From contig CAYGPG010000034.1 of the NCBI GenBank assembly GCA_964351905.1, positions 1 through 17,588 of the forward strand: a DNA stretch of 17,588 nt, written 5' to 3'. Under the pieces are notes generated by a model that was not told the origin of the DNA, searched no databases, and worked only from the letters and a program-made list of their open reading frames with translations. Below are positions 7,040 through 14,313 of this stretch, piece after piece (position 1 is the stretch's first letter; each line of letters begins with the position of its first letter). This DNA comes from GCA-2708415 sp964351905 (GTDB lineage Bacteria > Pseudomonadota > Alphaproteobacteria > Micavibrionales > Micavibrionaceae). Made by a program: the position numbers and the translations under genes.

Positions 7040-7067
7040 ATCTTACATAAATATGCCTGCAAGCCAA
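7040..7067 (-). promoter_or_regulatory. Candidate housekeeping promoter of the hybrid kinase
   Basis: On the minus strand TTGGCT (7067-7062) is followed after 16 nt by TAAGAT (7045-7040), 25 nt before the kinase start codon. The boxes are acceptable for a sigma-70-type promoter but chance matches in such AT-rich DNA are common. Confidence 0.3.
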
Positions 7068-7126
7068 TAAAAAAAGAGATCTAGCTAAAAGATGAATCCT
7101 TATGTTGTTTTATTTAGGAACTAATC

Positions 7127-7159
7127 ATGGCAATCGTAAGTTGGTTCATCAGGTTATGA
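7127..7159 (+). CDS. Possible 10-residue leader peptide coupled to the anti-sigma-like gene
   Basis: AGGAA at 7116-7120 lies a good Shine-Dalgarno distance before ATG at 7127, which opens a ten-codon frame (MAIVSWFIRL) ending in TGA at 7157-7159. That TGA overlaps the next ATG at 7156 as ATGA, the classic translational-coupling arrangement. The downstream gene has no ribosome site of its own, which favours coupling. A competing reading is that the same GGAAC (7117-7121) is the -35 box of an ECF promoter. Too short to prove by sequence alone. Confidence 0.3.
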   Translation: MAIVSWFIRL

Positions 7160-7344
7160 ACAAACAATTTAAAAATATTACAGATTCCGAAATTCAAGCT
7201 CTTGTAGACAAGGAGCTTGAGTGGGAGGAGGGAAAAAGAGTATGTGAGGCCATTTCATGTAATACTGACTTTATTAAAAGATATAATAACCTTAAAATTC
7301 AAAAATCTCTTTTGCAAAATTGGTGGGTAAGTAAATCAGACTAA
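7156..7344 (+). CDS. Short anti-sigma-factor-like protein
   Basis: A 62-residue protein from ATG 7156. Residues about 8-56 follow the pattern of the cytosolic N-terminal domain of alphaproteobacterial anti-ECF-sigma factors: ITDSEIQALVDKELEWEEG corresponds to their IT-x-DLHAYVDG-x-L start, followed by V-x-EAI and R-x-NNLKIQKSLLQNWW near the end. Such proteins usually continue into a membrane helix and periplasmic domain; this one ends after the sigma-binding part, so it would be soluble. An in-frame ATG at 7102 would add 18 residues, but that extension lacks family similarity and both starts lack a clean ribosome site. The likely partner is the ECF sigma factor at 4240-4788, separated from it by the convergent kinase. 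The family assignment rests on a short stretch recognised by eye. It is not a NepR-type protein. Confidence 0.5.
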   Translation: MNKQFKNITDSEIQALVDKELEWEEGKRVCEAISCNTDFIKRYNNLKIQKSLLQNWWVSKSD

Positions 7345-7370
7345 AAATTTAAGCTTCTTTAAGAAACTTA

Positions 7371-9059
7371 TCACAAATTGGCCAGATACTGATGAATTTG
7401 GCTTACTGTAATCGATCCTTCACCTACTCCTGACGCTACACGCTTAATTGACCCCGAACGAACGTCCCCAGTAGCAAAAATACCTGGAGCGCTTGTTTCA
7501 AACATCATAGGAAAACGCTTTAATTGCCACATTTCACTCTTGCTAGCCTCTGCCCCTGTGCAAATAAAGCCGCGACTGTCTAATTGAATAAAATCTTCAA
7601 CCCAATCTGTATTGGGCATGGCACCAATCATTAAAAAGACGTGACTTATATTTTTTACTTCGTCTTTATTTTCTTTTTTATTGCTTATGGTCACTTCTTG
7701 TAGATGTCTTTTACCTTCTAATTTTGTGATTTCAGAATGGGTATGCAAAGTAATTTTAGGTGATGAATCAATTCTATTGATCAAATAATCTGACATGCTT
7801 GAGGCAAGGTTGTCTCCTCTTACAAGAATATGAACGTGTGAGGCATGTCTGGATAAAAAGACAGCAGCTTGACCTGCAGAATTACCACCACCAACAATGA
7901 TAACTTCTTCATTACGACACAAATCGGCTTCCATAGAGGTGGCGGCATAATAAACGCCAGCATTATCAAATTTTTCGCCATCTTTAATATTAAGCTTTCT
8001 ATATGTTGCACCTGTGGCAATCACAACTGATCTTGTTTTTAATTTTCTTTCATCACAAAGTTTTAAAGAAAAAGACCCATCAGTTTCTTTTTGAATAGAC
8101 TTTACAGTATGAGGTAAAATAATTTTCGCACCAAACTTCATAGCCTGAACTTGGGCTCTTCCAGCCAGAGCTTGTCCAGAAACGCCTGTAGGAAATCCAA
8201 GATAATTTTCAATTTTTGAACTGGTAGCAGCCTGTCCACCTGGTGCTTCTTTTTCAAGTAAAACTGTATTAAGGCCTTCTGATGCTGCATAGACTGCTGC
8301 TGACAGGCCAGAAGGACCTCCACCAACAATCATTACATCGTATAATATATCAGTATCTGGCCGCTCTGTTAAACCTAATGCTTCTGCTAATTTGTAATTT
8401 GAAGGATTTTTTAAAACAGCGTTGCCAAGATGTACGATAACGGCTGGTAAGTCTGTTTTTTCTAATTGATGCTCTGTTAATGTTTCATCGTATGCTTCGT
8501 CATGGCAATCTAAAATTTGAACAGGATATCCATTACGACGAATAAATCTTTCAATGCGCATTGAATCCGAATTTTCTTTATCTGTTATCAAAGTCACGGA
8601 ACCTTGCTCATGGGAAATAAGGCCAACACGGCGAAGAATAAAAGCACGAATGATAATTTCAGCAATATCAGGTTCTGCAACCAAAAGTCTTTTAAAGTCA
8701 GAGCGTTTTATTCTGATGACTGTTCCATCTTCACCCATTCGTCCACCGACTAATATTTTTCGGTCATTTAATAAATCTAGTTCACCCGTGAATTGATTTT
8801 CTTTATGTATTGTAAAAACTTTTGTGCCTGATGGTTGATGTTCATATATCTCAATATTTCCCTTAATGATCACAAAAAAATCAACTGTGCGATCGCCTCT
8901 TTCAAACAGAACTGAGTTTTTCTTACAGTTTTCTACATCACCATAATCTTTTAATCTTTCAACGTAATCTGCTTCTAAAATTGGGAAAGTTTGACGCTCA
9001 CGCGCATAGGGATCACTTGGATCTAATTCAACGGCGCTAGGCATGATGTTTATTTGCAT
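7371..9059 (-). CDS. Cyclic-nucleotide-binding-domain/thioredoxin-reductase-like FAD oxidoreductase
   Basis: A 562-residue fusion. Residues about 30-140 form a CRP-type cNMP-binding beta-barrel (FERGDRTVDFFVIIKGNIEI, GELDLLNDRK). Residues about 153-230 look like a thioredoxin/glutaredoxin-like domain without a CxxC. Residues 238-562 are thioredoxin-reductase-like, with FAD motif GGGPSG at 246-251, GGQAATSSKIENYLGFP, ATG at 348-350, NAD(P)H motif GGGNSAG at 390-396, and GDVRSG...KRVASGVGEGS at 531-549. The usual redox CATC is replaced by AATS at about 372-375 (GVYYAATSMEADLC), so it cannot act as an ordinary disulfide reductase. Related fusions share this loss and their substrate is not established. 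ATG at 9059 has GGAG nine nt upstream; an in-frame TTG at 9074 is less likely. It converges on the anti-sigma-like gene and is divergent from the TetR gene. Confidence 0.9.
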   Translation of the reverse strand: MQINIMPSAVELDPSDPYARERQTFPILEADYVERLKDYGDVENCKKNSVLFERGDRTVDFFVIIKGNIEIYEHQPSGTKVFTIHKENQFTGELDLLNDRKILVGGRMGEDGTVIRIKRSDFKRLLVAEPDIAEIIIRAFILRRVGLISHEQGSVTLITDKENSDSMRIERFIRRNGYPVQILDCHDEAYDETLTEHQLEKTDLPAVIVHLGNAVLKNPSNYKLAEALGLTERPDTDILYDVMIVGGGPSGLSAAVYAASEGLNTVLLEKEAPGGQAATSSKIENYLGFPTGVSGQALAGRAQVQAMKFGAKIILPHTVKSIQKETDGSFSLKLCDERKLKTRSVVIATGATYRKLNIKDGEKFDNAGVYYAATSMEADLCRNEEVIIVGGGNSAGQAAVFLSRHASHVHILVRGDNLASSMSDYLINRIDSSPKITLHTHSEITKLEGKRHLQEVTISNKKENKDEVKNISHVFLMIGAMPNTDWVEDFIQLDSRGFICTGAEASKSEMWQLKRFPMMFETSAPGIFATGDVRSGSIKRVASGVGEGSITVSQIHQYLANL

Positions 9060-9091
9060 TAATATAAACTCCAATATCTTAAGGTGAAGAT

Positions 9092-9120
9092 AGATTATGT
9101 CCTGATTTTTATTTTTACAA
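9092..9120 (-). promoter_or_regulatory. Candidate promoter of the thioredoxin-reductase-like gene
   Basis: On the minus strand TTGTAA (9120-9115), 17 nt, then TAATCT (9097-9092) form a good sigma-70-like pair 32 nt before the start codon at 9059. It lies in the 125-bp divergent spacer shared with the TetR gene. Confidence 0.45.
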
Positions 9121-9128
9121 AGAAAAAA

Positions 9129-9150
9129 TATTTGACTAATCAGTAAAATA
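9129..9150. promoter_or_regulatory. Candidate TetR operator (imperfect 22-bp palindrome)
   Basis: Arms TATTTGACT (9129-9137) and AGTAAAATA (9142-9150) flank AATC; 8 of 9 arm positions pair. It is the most symmetrical element in the spacer upstream of the TetR gene and overlaps a TTGACT (9132-9137) that could be the efflux operon -35 box, though no strong -10 box follows. TetR-family repressors usually bind such palindromes and regulate themselves. Function is inferred from position and symmetry. Confidence 0.4.
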
Positions 9151-9184
9151 CTTTACATGTGACTTCATATTTAAGGAGATATGT

Positions 9185-9808
9185 ATGGGGCGAGCTCCAA
9201 CTAACAACAAACAAAAGCTAATTGATACTGCGATGGACCTGATATGGCAAAGCAGTTATGGCAGTGTTAGCGTTGATGAAATATGTAAAAAATCAGATGT
9301 TCAAAAAGGAAGCTTCTATTATTATTTTTCGTCAAAAATAGATTTAACGCTTTCTGCTCTAGATTATTTTTCTGAAAAATCTAAACCTGCGTTTGAGGAA
9401 GTTTTTGACTTAAACATCCTGCCAATTGAACGTTTTAAACGTTTTTGTGATGTGGGGTACGGTTTACAAAAAAAGACTTTTCAAAAATATGGGAAAGTTT
9501 GTGGGTGTCCTTTTATGACATTAGGATCGGAAATCGGAGGAGATGAACCAGAAGTACGCAAAAGAGCAGAAAAAATTTTTCAACAACAGGAACGTTATTA
9601 TGAGCAATGCATTAATGATATGATCGCACTAGGACAACTTCCTAAAACGATTAACGCATCTACCAAAGCAAAACAAATATATAGTTATGTGATTGGCTGT
9701 TTGATGATGGCACGGATTTTGAATAGTCTGGCGCCGATTGAAAAAAATATGAAAATAGGAATTTTTAATATTCTGGGAATTAAAGAAGAACATATAGAAA
9801 TAGCTTAA
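9185..9808 (+). CDS. TetR-family transcriptional regulator of the efflux operon
   Basis: A 207-residue one-domain-plus-ligand-domain regulator. The N-terminal helix-turn-helix spans about residues 8-55 (SVDEICKKSDVQKGSFYYYF, the typical TetR recognition helix). The C-terminal part resembles the LmrA/YxaF-like TetR group, with KVCGCPFMTLGSEI at about 104-117. C106 and C108 could sense thiol-reactive or metal compounds, but a cysteine here is common in the group. ATG at 9185 has AAGGAG six nt upstream; an out-of-frame ATG four bases earlier is ignored. It is the first gene of the efflux cluster (24 bp before the membrane fusion gene) and most likely represses its own operon until an exported compound binds. 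The ligand is unknown. Confidence 0.92.
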   Translation: MGRAPTNNKQKLIDTAMDLIWQSSYGSVSVDEICKKSDVQKGSFYYYFSSKIDLTLSALDYFSEKSKPAFEEVFDLNILPIERFKRFCDVGYGLQKKTFQKYGKVCGCPFMTLGSEIGGDEPEVRKRAEKIFQQQERYYEQCINDMIALGQLPKTINASTKAKQIYSYVIGCLMMARILNSLAPIEKNMKIGIFNILGIKEEHIEIA

Positions 9809-9832
9809 GTTTATAGAAACAAGGGTAAACGA

Positions 9833-11065
9833 ATGAACATAATAAATAAAAAAGCAATTATAGCGGTCTCGCTTGTTATTTTACTCATCGGCACGGCGGT
9901 ATATTTTAGTGCTCAGGCAAAAGATGAGCCAGAAGGTGGTTCAGTCCAACAGGGTCAAGCAATGCCTGTTACAGTCGAGGTTATTAAAACAGAACCTGTT
10001 CAGATTTGGAAAAATTTTTCTGCTAGATTAGAGGCTGTAGAGTTCGCTGAACTAAGACCACAAGTGAGTGGCGTCATCACAGACATTAAATTTATTAATG
10101 GACAGACTGTTGAAAAGGGTGATGTTTTATTTGTTATTGATACCCGTTCTTATCAGGCAGAAGTGGATCGTGCGCGTGCAGAATTGAATTCTGCTTACAC
10201 AGAAATCAATTTGGCTAAAAAAGAACTTGAGCGCGCCAAAAATCTTGTAGAGGCAGATGCTATTTCCAAAAGAATATACGATGAGCGCCTCAATACGCTT
10301 AAGGTGTCTCAAGCGAGAGCATCAAGTAGTAAAGCGCAGCTAGAGCAAGCTAAAATCGATTTAGATTTCGCGAACGTAAAAGCTCCGATTAGCGGACAAG
10401 TCAGTCGTGATGAAGTGACAGTTGGAAACTTGGTGGAGGCTGGCCCAAACGCACCATTACTTACAACAATTGTATCTACTAAAGGTGTTTATGCTGATTT
10501 TGAAGTAGATGAGCGTACTTATTTAAGGGAAGTACGCAATATTTCTCAAGAAGAAGCTAAAATCCCAGTAAGATTAAAACTTAATGATGACAATCAAATT
10601 TTCGAAGGTTTCGTACAAAGCTTTGATAATAGAATTGATACAACGTCAGGCACAATTCGTGCCCGTGCATTTTTTCCCAATGAAAACCAAATCTTATTAC
10701 CAGGAATGTTTGCCAATATAGAAATGGGAAGTGCATCACCTGTGAACGCTGTCCTTCTAACAGAGCGTGCAATTAGCACAGACCAAGATCGTAAATTTGT
10801 TTATGTTGTTAATGAAGAAAACAAAGCAACCTATCGTGAAGTCACGCTGGGCGATAGTGTAGAGGGGGAACGGATTATTATCTCTGGTTTAAATGACGGT
10901 GATAAAGTTATCACAGAAGGGATTATTCGTATTCGTCCAGATACGCCTGTACAGCCTAATGTAAAAGATAGCCCTAAGCTGGCAAAGCCAGATACGAAAG
11001 ATATGTCGCCGCAACGTGAAAATTTTGAAGAAACTATTGAACAGAAACAGGCCGATAAATCCTAA
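9833..11065 (+). CDS. RND efflux periplasmic adaptor (membrane fusion protein, MexE/OqxA-like)
   Basis: A 410-residue adaptor that joins the inner-membrane pump to the outer-membrane channel. Residues 8-27 form a signal peptide or membrane anchor with no lipobox cysteine; AQA at 27-29 is a possible cleavage site. The two halves of the lipoyl domain lie at about 72-105 (RPQVSGVITDIKFINGQTVE) and 180-213 (VKAPISGQVSRDEVTVGNLV), with an alpha-helical hairpin between (106-178). A beta-barrel follows at about 216-298 (TSGTIRARAFFPN, LLPGMFANIEM) and a membrane-proximal domain at 303-375. The last 35 residues are charged and probably disordered. AAGGG lies seven nt before the ATG. It is 32 bp upstream of the pump gene. 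Sequence style fits the MexE/OqxA branch, typically exporting quinolones, chloramphenicol-like and other amphiphilic compounds; real substrates are unknown. Confidence 0.95.
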   Translation: MNIINKKAIIAVSLVILLIGTAVYFSAQAKDEPEGGSVQQGQAMPVTVEVIKTEPVQIWKNFSARLEAVEFAELRPQVSGVITDIKFINGQTVEKGDVLFVIDTRSYQAEVDRARAELNSAYTEINLAKKELERAKNLVEADAISKRIYDERLNTLKVSQARASSSKAQLEQAKIDLDFANVKAPISGQVSRDEVTVGNLVEAGPNAPLLTTIVSTKGVYADFEVDERTYLREVRNISQEEAKIPVRLKLNDDNQIFEGFVQSFDNRIDTTSGTIRARAFFPNENQILLPGMFANIEMGSASPVNAVLLTERAISTDQDRKFVYVVNEENKATYREVTLGDSVEGERIIISGLNDGDKVITEGIIRIRPDTPVQPNVKDSPKLAKPDTKDMSPQRENFEETIEQKQADKS

Positions 11066-11097
11066 CGTTAAAAAAATAAAAACAAGGTATCCACTCA

Positions 11098-14000
11098 ATG
11101 AATATTTCTAGCTTTTTCATTACACGCCCCATTTTTGCGGCAGTTTTATCCATTGTTGTGTTGCTAGGCGGTTTTGTCTCCATGTTCAGCCTACCTATTG
11201 CTGAATACCCTGAAGTATCACCCCCATCGATCGTCGTGACGGCTAACTTCCCTGGTGCAAATCCAGCAACAATAGCCGAGACTGTAGCAACGCCATTAGA
11301 AGAGCAGATCAACGGTGTACAAGATATGTTGTACATGAACTCACTCGCGACAACAGATGGACGTCTTACACTAACGGTGACATTTGCTATTGGCACAGAT
11401 CCAGATTTGGCGCAGCAGCTGGTTCAAAATCGTGTTCAACAGGCAGAGCCAAGATTACCAGACATCACACGTCAACTCGGTGTAACCGTTGTAAAGAGTT
11501 CACCAGACCTTACAATGGTGGTTCACATTACATCGCCAGATAACAGCTACGACATGCTGTATTTAAGAAACTACGCTACCTTAAATGTAAAAGATGAATT
11601 AGCAAAAATTCAAGGGGTTGGACAGGTTCGTATTTTTGGTGCAGGCGACTATGCGATGCGTATTTGGCTTAATCCAAACAAAGTTGCTGAACGTAATATG
11701 ACAGCAAATGATGTTGTGAATGCGGTTAGAGAACAAAATGTTCAGGTTGCTGCAGGTTTAATAGGCGGTCCGCCTTATGATGATAGCGTTGAGTTACAAT
11801 TGCCTGTTAATGTTCAGGGGCGTTTAGAAAATAAAGAGCAATTTGAAAATATCATTATTAAACGTGATGAAAATGGAGTAGTAACCCGACTTAAAGATGT
11901 TGCCCGTGTAGAGATGGAAGCGCAAACATACTCTTTACGTTCTCTTTTAAATAATCAACAAGCTGCAGCGGTTCCTATTTTTGCATCCCCCGGTGCCAAT
12001 GCGCTGGATATCTCGTCCAATGTCCGTGCAACGATGGCAGAGCTGAAGAAGAATATGCCCGAAGGCGTGGATTATTCCATTGTTTATGACCCCACAGTTT
12101 TTGTTAAACTTTCTATTGAATCAGTTGTTGTAACGTTGTTTCAAGCAGTGAGTTTGGTCGTTTTAGTTGTAATTATTTTCCTTCAAACGTGGCGTGCCTC
12201 TATCATTCCACTTCTTGCTGTACCCGTTTCTATTATTGGAACATTAGCATTTATGTATGTTTTTGGTTTTTCAATTAATGTTCTATCTCTCTTTGGTTTG
12301 ATCTTGGCAATCGGAATTGTGGTCGATGACTCCATCGTTGTTGTTGAAAATGTTGAACGAAACATTGCAGAAGGAAATAGCCCTGTTGAAGCAACAAAAA
12401 TTGCTATGAAAGAGGTAACAGGACCTGTTATTGCAACTACGCTTGTTTTGGCAGGGGTCTTTATTCCAATTTCTTTTATTAGCGGTTTGACAGGGCAATT
12501 TTATCAGCAATTTGCCTTAACGATTGCGATTGCGACATTCATTTCAACGTTCAACTCTTTAACGTTAAGTCCTGCATTGTGTGCTGTTTTACTTCAGGAG
12601 AAAGGTGCAGAGAAAGATTGGTTGCAAAAATTAATGGATCGTCTGTTTGGTTGGTTCTTTAATATTTTTAATAGGATGTTTAACAAAGCGCAAAAGATAT
12701 ATGGTTATAGCGTCTGTCGTTTTGTTACGCGACGCTTTTTGATCATGGCAATATTATTTACTGTTCTTTGTTTTGCAACTGTGATGAGCTTTAAATTAGT
12801 TCCTAAAGGCTTTGTTCCGACACAAGATAAGCAATATCTCGTGAGTTTTGCACAGTTGCCTGCTGGCTCTACTTTAGAACATACGGAAGAAGTGATCCGC
12901 CGTATGGGTGAGATTGCACTCGAACAAGAGGGCGTTGTTGGCGCGGTTCAATTTCCCGGTCTTTCTATCAATGGCTTTGTGAATTCTGCAAGCGCAGGAA
13001 TTGTATTTGTGACATTGGATAGTTTTGAAAATAGGCAATCGCCAGAATTAAACGGTTTAGCGATTGCAGGACAATTAAATCAAAAATTTGCAGCAATAGA
13101 CTCTGCTTTTATTGCTGTCTTCCCGCCACCACCTGTGAGAGGATTAGGCAATGTTGGTGGATTTAAACTGCAAGTTGAAGATAAAGCAGATCTGGGTTAC
13201 GCCGCCTTGGCAGATGTAATGCAGCAAGTTTTAGGCAAAGCTTATGCGGACCCAGCACTAACAGGTATATTCTCAAGTTATAATATTAATGTGCCGCAGC
13301 TTTATGCAGATATAGATCGTACAAAAGTTCAACAATTGGGTGTTCCAATGTCTGACGTGTTTAATACAATGCAGATATATCTCGGTTCTCAATATATTAA
13401 TGATTTTAATAAATTTGGTCGCACCTATCAGGTTATTGCACAAGCTGATAGTGAGTATCGCTCTACTCCAGATGATATCCTACGTTTACAAACACGTAAT
13501 AGAGACGGACAGATGATTCCACTTGGAGCTTTTACAAATGTTGAAGAAACTTTTGGGCCTGAAACCGCGATGCGTTATAACGCTTATCGCTCTGCTGATT
13601 TAACAGGAAACGCAGCGCCAGGTTATTCATCAGGACAAGCGCAAGACGCAATTACAAAAATACTTGATGAAACTCTTCCTCAAGGCATGGCCTTTGAATG
13701 GACAGAATTAACATATCAACAGATACTGGCTGGAAATACAGCAATTTTTGTTTTTCCAATTTGTTTGCTTTTGGTATTTTTAGTATTGGCTGCGCAATAT
13801 GAAAGTCTTTCGCTTCCACTTGCTGTTATCTTGATTGTGCCAATGGCAATATTATCAGCAATCTTGGGTCTTTATTTCACAGGTCAGGATAACAATATCT
13901 TTACACAGATAGCACTCTTTGTGCTGGCAGGGCTTGCATGTAAAAATGCAATTCTAATTGTTGAGTTTGCCCGTGAGCTAGAAAAACAAGGTAAAGGTAT

Positions 14001-14313
14001 TGTTCAATCAGCGATTGAATCTGCGCGTCTTAGACTGAGGCCTATTTTAATGACATCTATTTCATTTATCATGGGTGTTCTACCATTAGTTCTTAGCTCT
14101 GGTGCGGGTGCTGAAATGCGTTCTGCAATTGGTATTGCTGTTTTCTCAGGCATGATCGGCGTAACAATATTCGGATTGGTATTTACGCCTTTCTTCTACG
14201 TTCTTTTAAGAAAATTAGAAGATAAAATCCGCGGCAGAGATGATGGTAGTTCAGGTCAAGAACAACAATGTGAGTTTGAACAGGAAAATAATAATGGGGA
14301 AGCTAGATCATGA
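11098..14313 (+). CDS. RND multidrug efflux pump (HAE1 family, MexF/OqxB-like)
   Basis: A 1071-residue inner-membrane proton/drug antiporter, normal length for the family. It opens with the standard NISSFFITRPIFAAVLSIVV first membrane helix. Proton-relay residues are intact: D410 and D411 in TM4 (GIVVDDSIVVVENVERNI) and K949 in TM10 (GLACKNAILIVEFAREL). Two large periplasmic loops (about 35-335 and 570-875) form the porter and docking domains, including FPPPPVRGLG at 675-684. The segments FNSLTLSPALCAVLL and APGYSSGQAQDAI with LTYQQILAGNTAIFVFP are closest in style to MexF, OqxB and BpeF. Its last codons overlap the channel gene by four bases (ATGA), implying translational coupling. The C-terminal 30 residues are Q/E/N-rich and not conserved. 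It should work as a trimer with the adaptor before it and the channel after it. Confidence 0.96.
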   Translation: MNISSFFITRPIFAAVLSIVVLLGGFVSMFSLPIAEYPEVSPPSIVVTANFPGANPATIAETVATPLEEQINGVQDMLYMNSLATTDGRLTLTVTFAIGTDPDLAQQLVQNRVQQAEPRLPDITRQLGVTVVKSSPDLTMVVHITSPDNSYDMLYLRNYATLNVKDELAKIQGVGQVRIFGAGDYAMRIWLNPNKVAERNMTANDVVNAVREQNVQVAAGLIGGPPYDDSVELQLPVNVQGRLENKEQFENIIIKRDENGVVTRLKDVARVEMEAQTYSLRSLLNNQQAAAVPIFASPGANALDISSNVRATMAELKKNMPEGVDYSIVYDPTVFVKLSIESVVVTLFQAVSLVVLVVIIFLQTWRASIIPLLAVPVSIIGTLAFMYVFGFSINVLSLFGLILAIGIVVDDSIVVVENVERNIAEGNSPVEATKIAMKEVTGPVIATTLVLAGVFIPISFISGLTGQFYQQFALTIAIATFISTFNSLTLSPALCAVLLQEKGAEKDWLQKLMDRLFGWFFNIFNRMFNKAQKIYGYSVCRFVTRRFLIMAILFTVLCFATVMSFKLVPKGFVPTQDKQYLVSFAQLPAGSTLEHTEEVIRRMGEIALEQEGVVGAVQFPGLSINGFVNSASAGIVFVTLDSFENRQSPELNGLAIAGQLNQKFAAIDSAFIAVFPPPPVRGLGNVGGFKLQVEDKADLGYAALADVMQQVLGKAYADPALTGIFSSYNINVPQLYADIDRTKVQQLGVPMSDVFNTMQIYLGSQYINDFNKFGRTYQVIAQADSEYRSTPDDILRLQTRNRDGQMIPLGAFTNVEETFGPETAMRYNAYRSADLTGNAAPGYSSGQAQDAITKILDETLPQGMAFEWTELTYQQILAGNTAIFVFPICLLLVFLVLAAQYESLSLPLAVILIVPMAILSAILGLYFTGQDNNIFTQIALFVLAGLACKNAILIVEFARELEKQGKGIVQSAIESARLRLRPILMTSISFIMGVLPLVLSSGAGAEMRSAIGIAVFSGMIGVTIFGLVFTPFFYVLLRKLEDKIRGRDDGSSGQEQQCEFEQENNNGEARS

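Noticed and set aside
7015..7062. Upstream TTG start for the hybrid kinase at 7062
   Set aside because: ATG at 7014 has an AAGG ribosome site and directly precedes the first membrane helix.
7102..7155. ATG at 7102 as start of the anti-sigma-like gene
   Set aside because: Possible but less likely: no ribosome site, and the extra 18 residues do not resemble the family N-terminus. Not fully excluded.
7345..7370. Terminator between the convergent anti-sigma-like and flavoprotein genes
   Set aside because: Only a short mismatched AAGCTTC/GAAACTT pairing is present; too weak to call.
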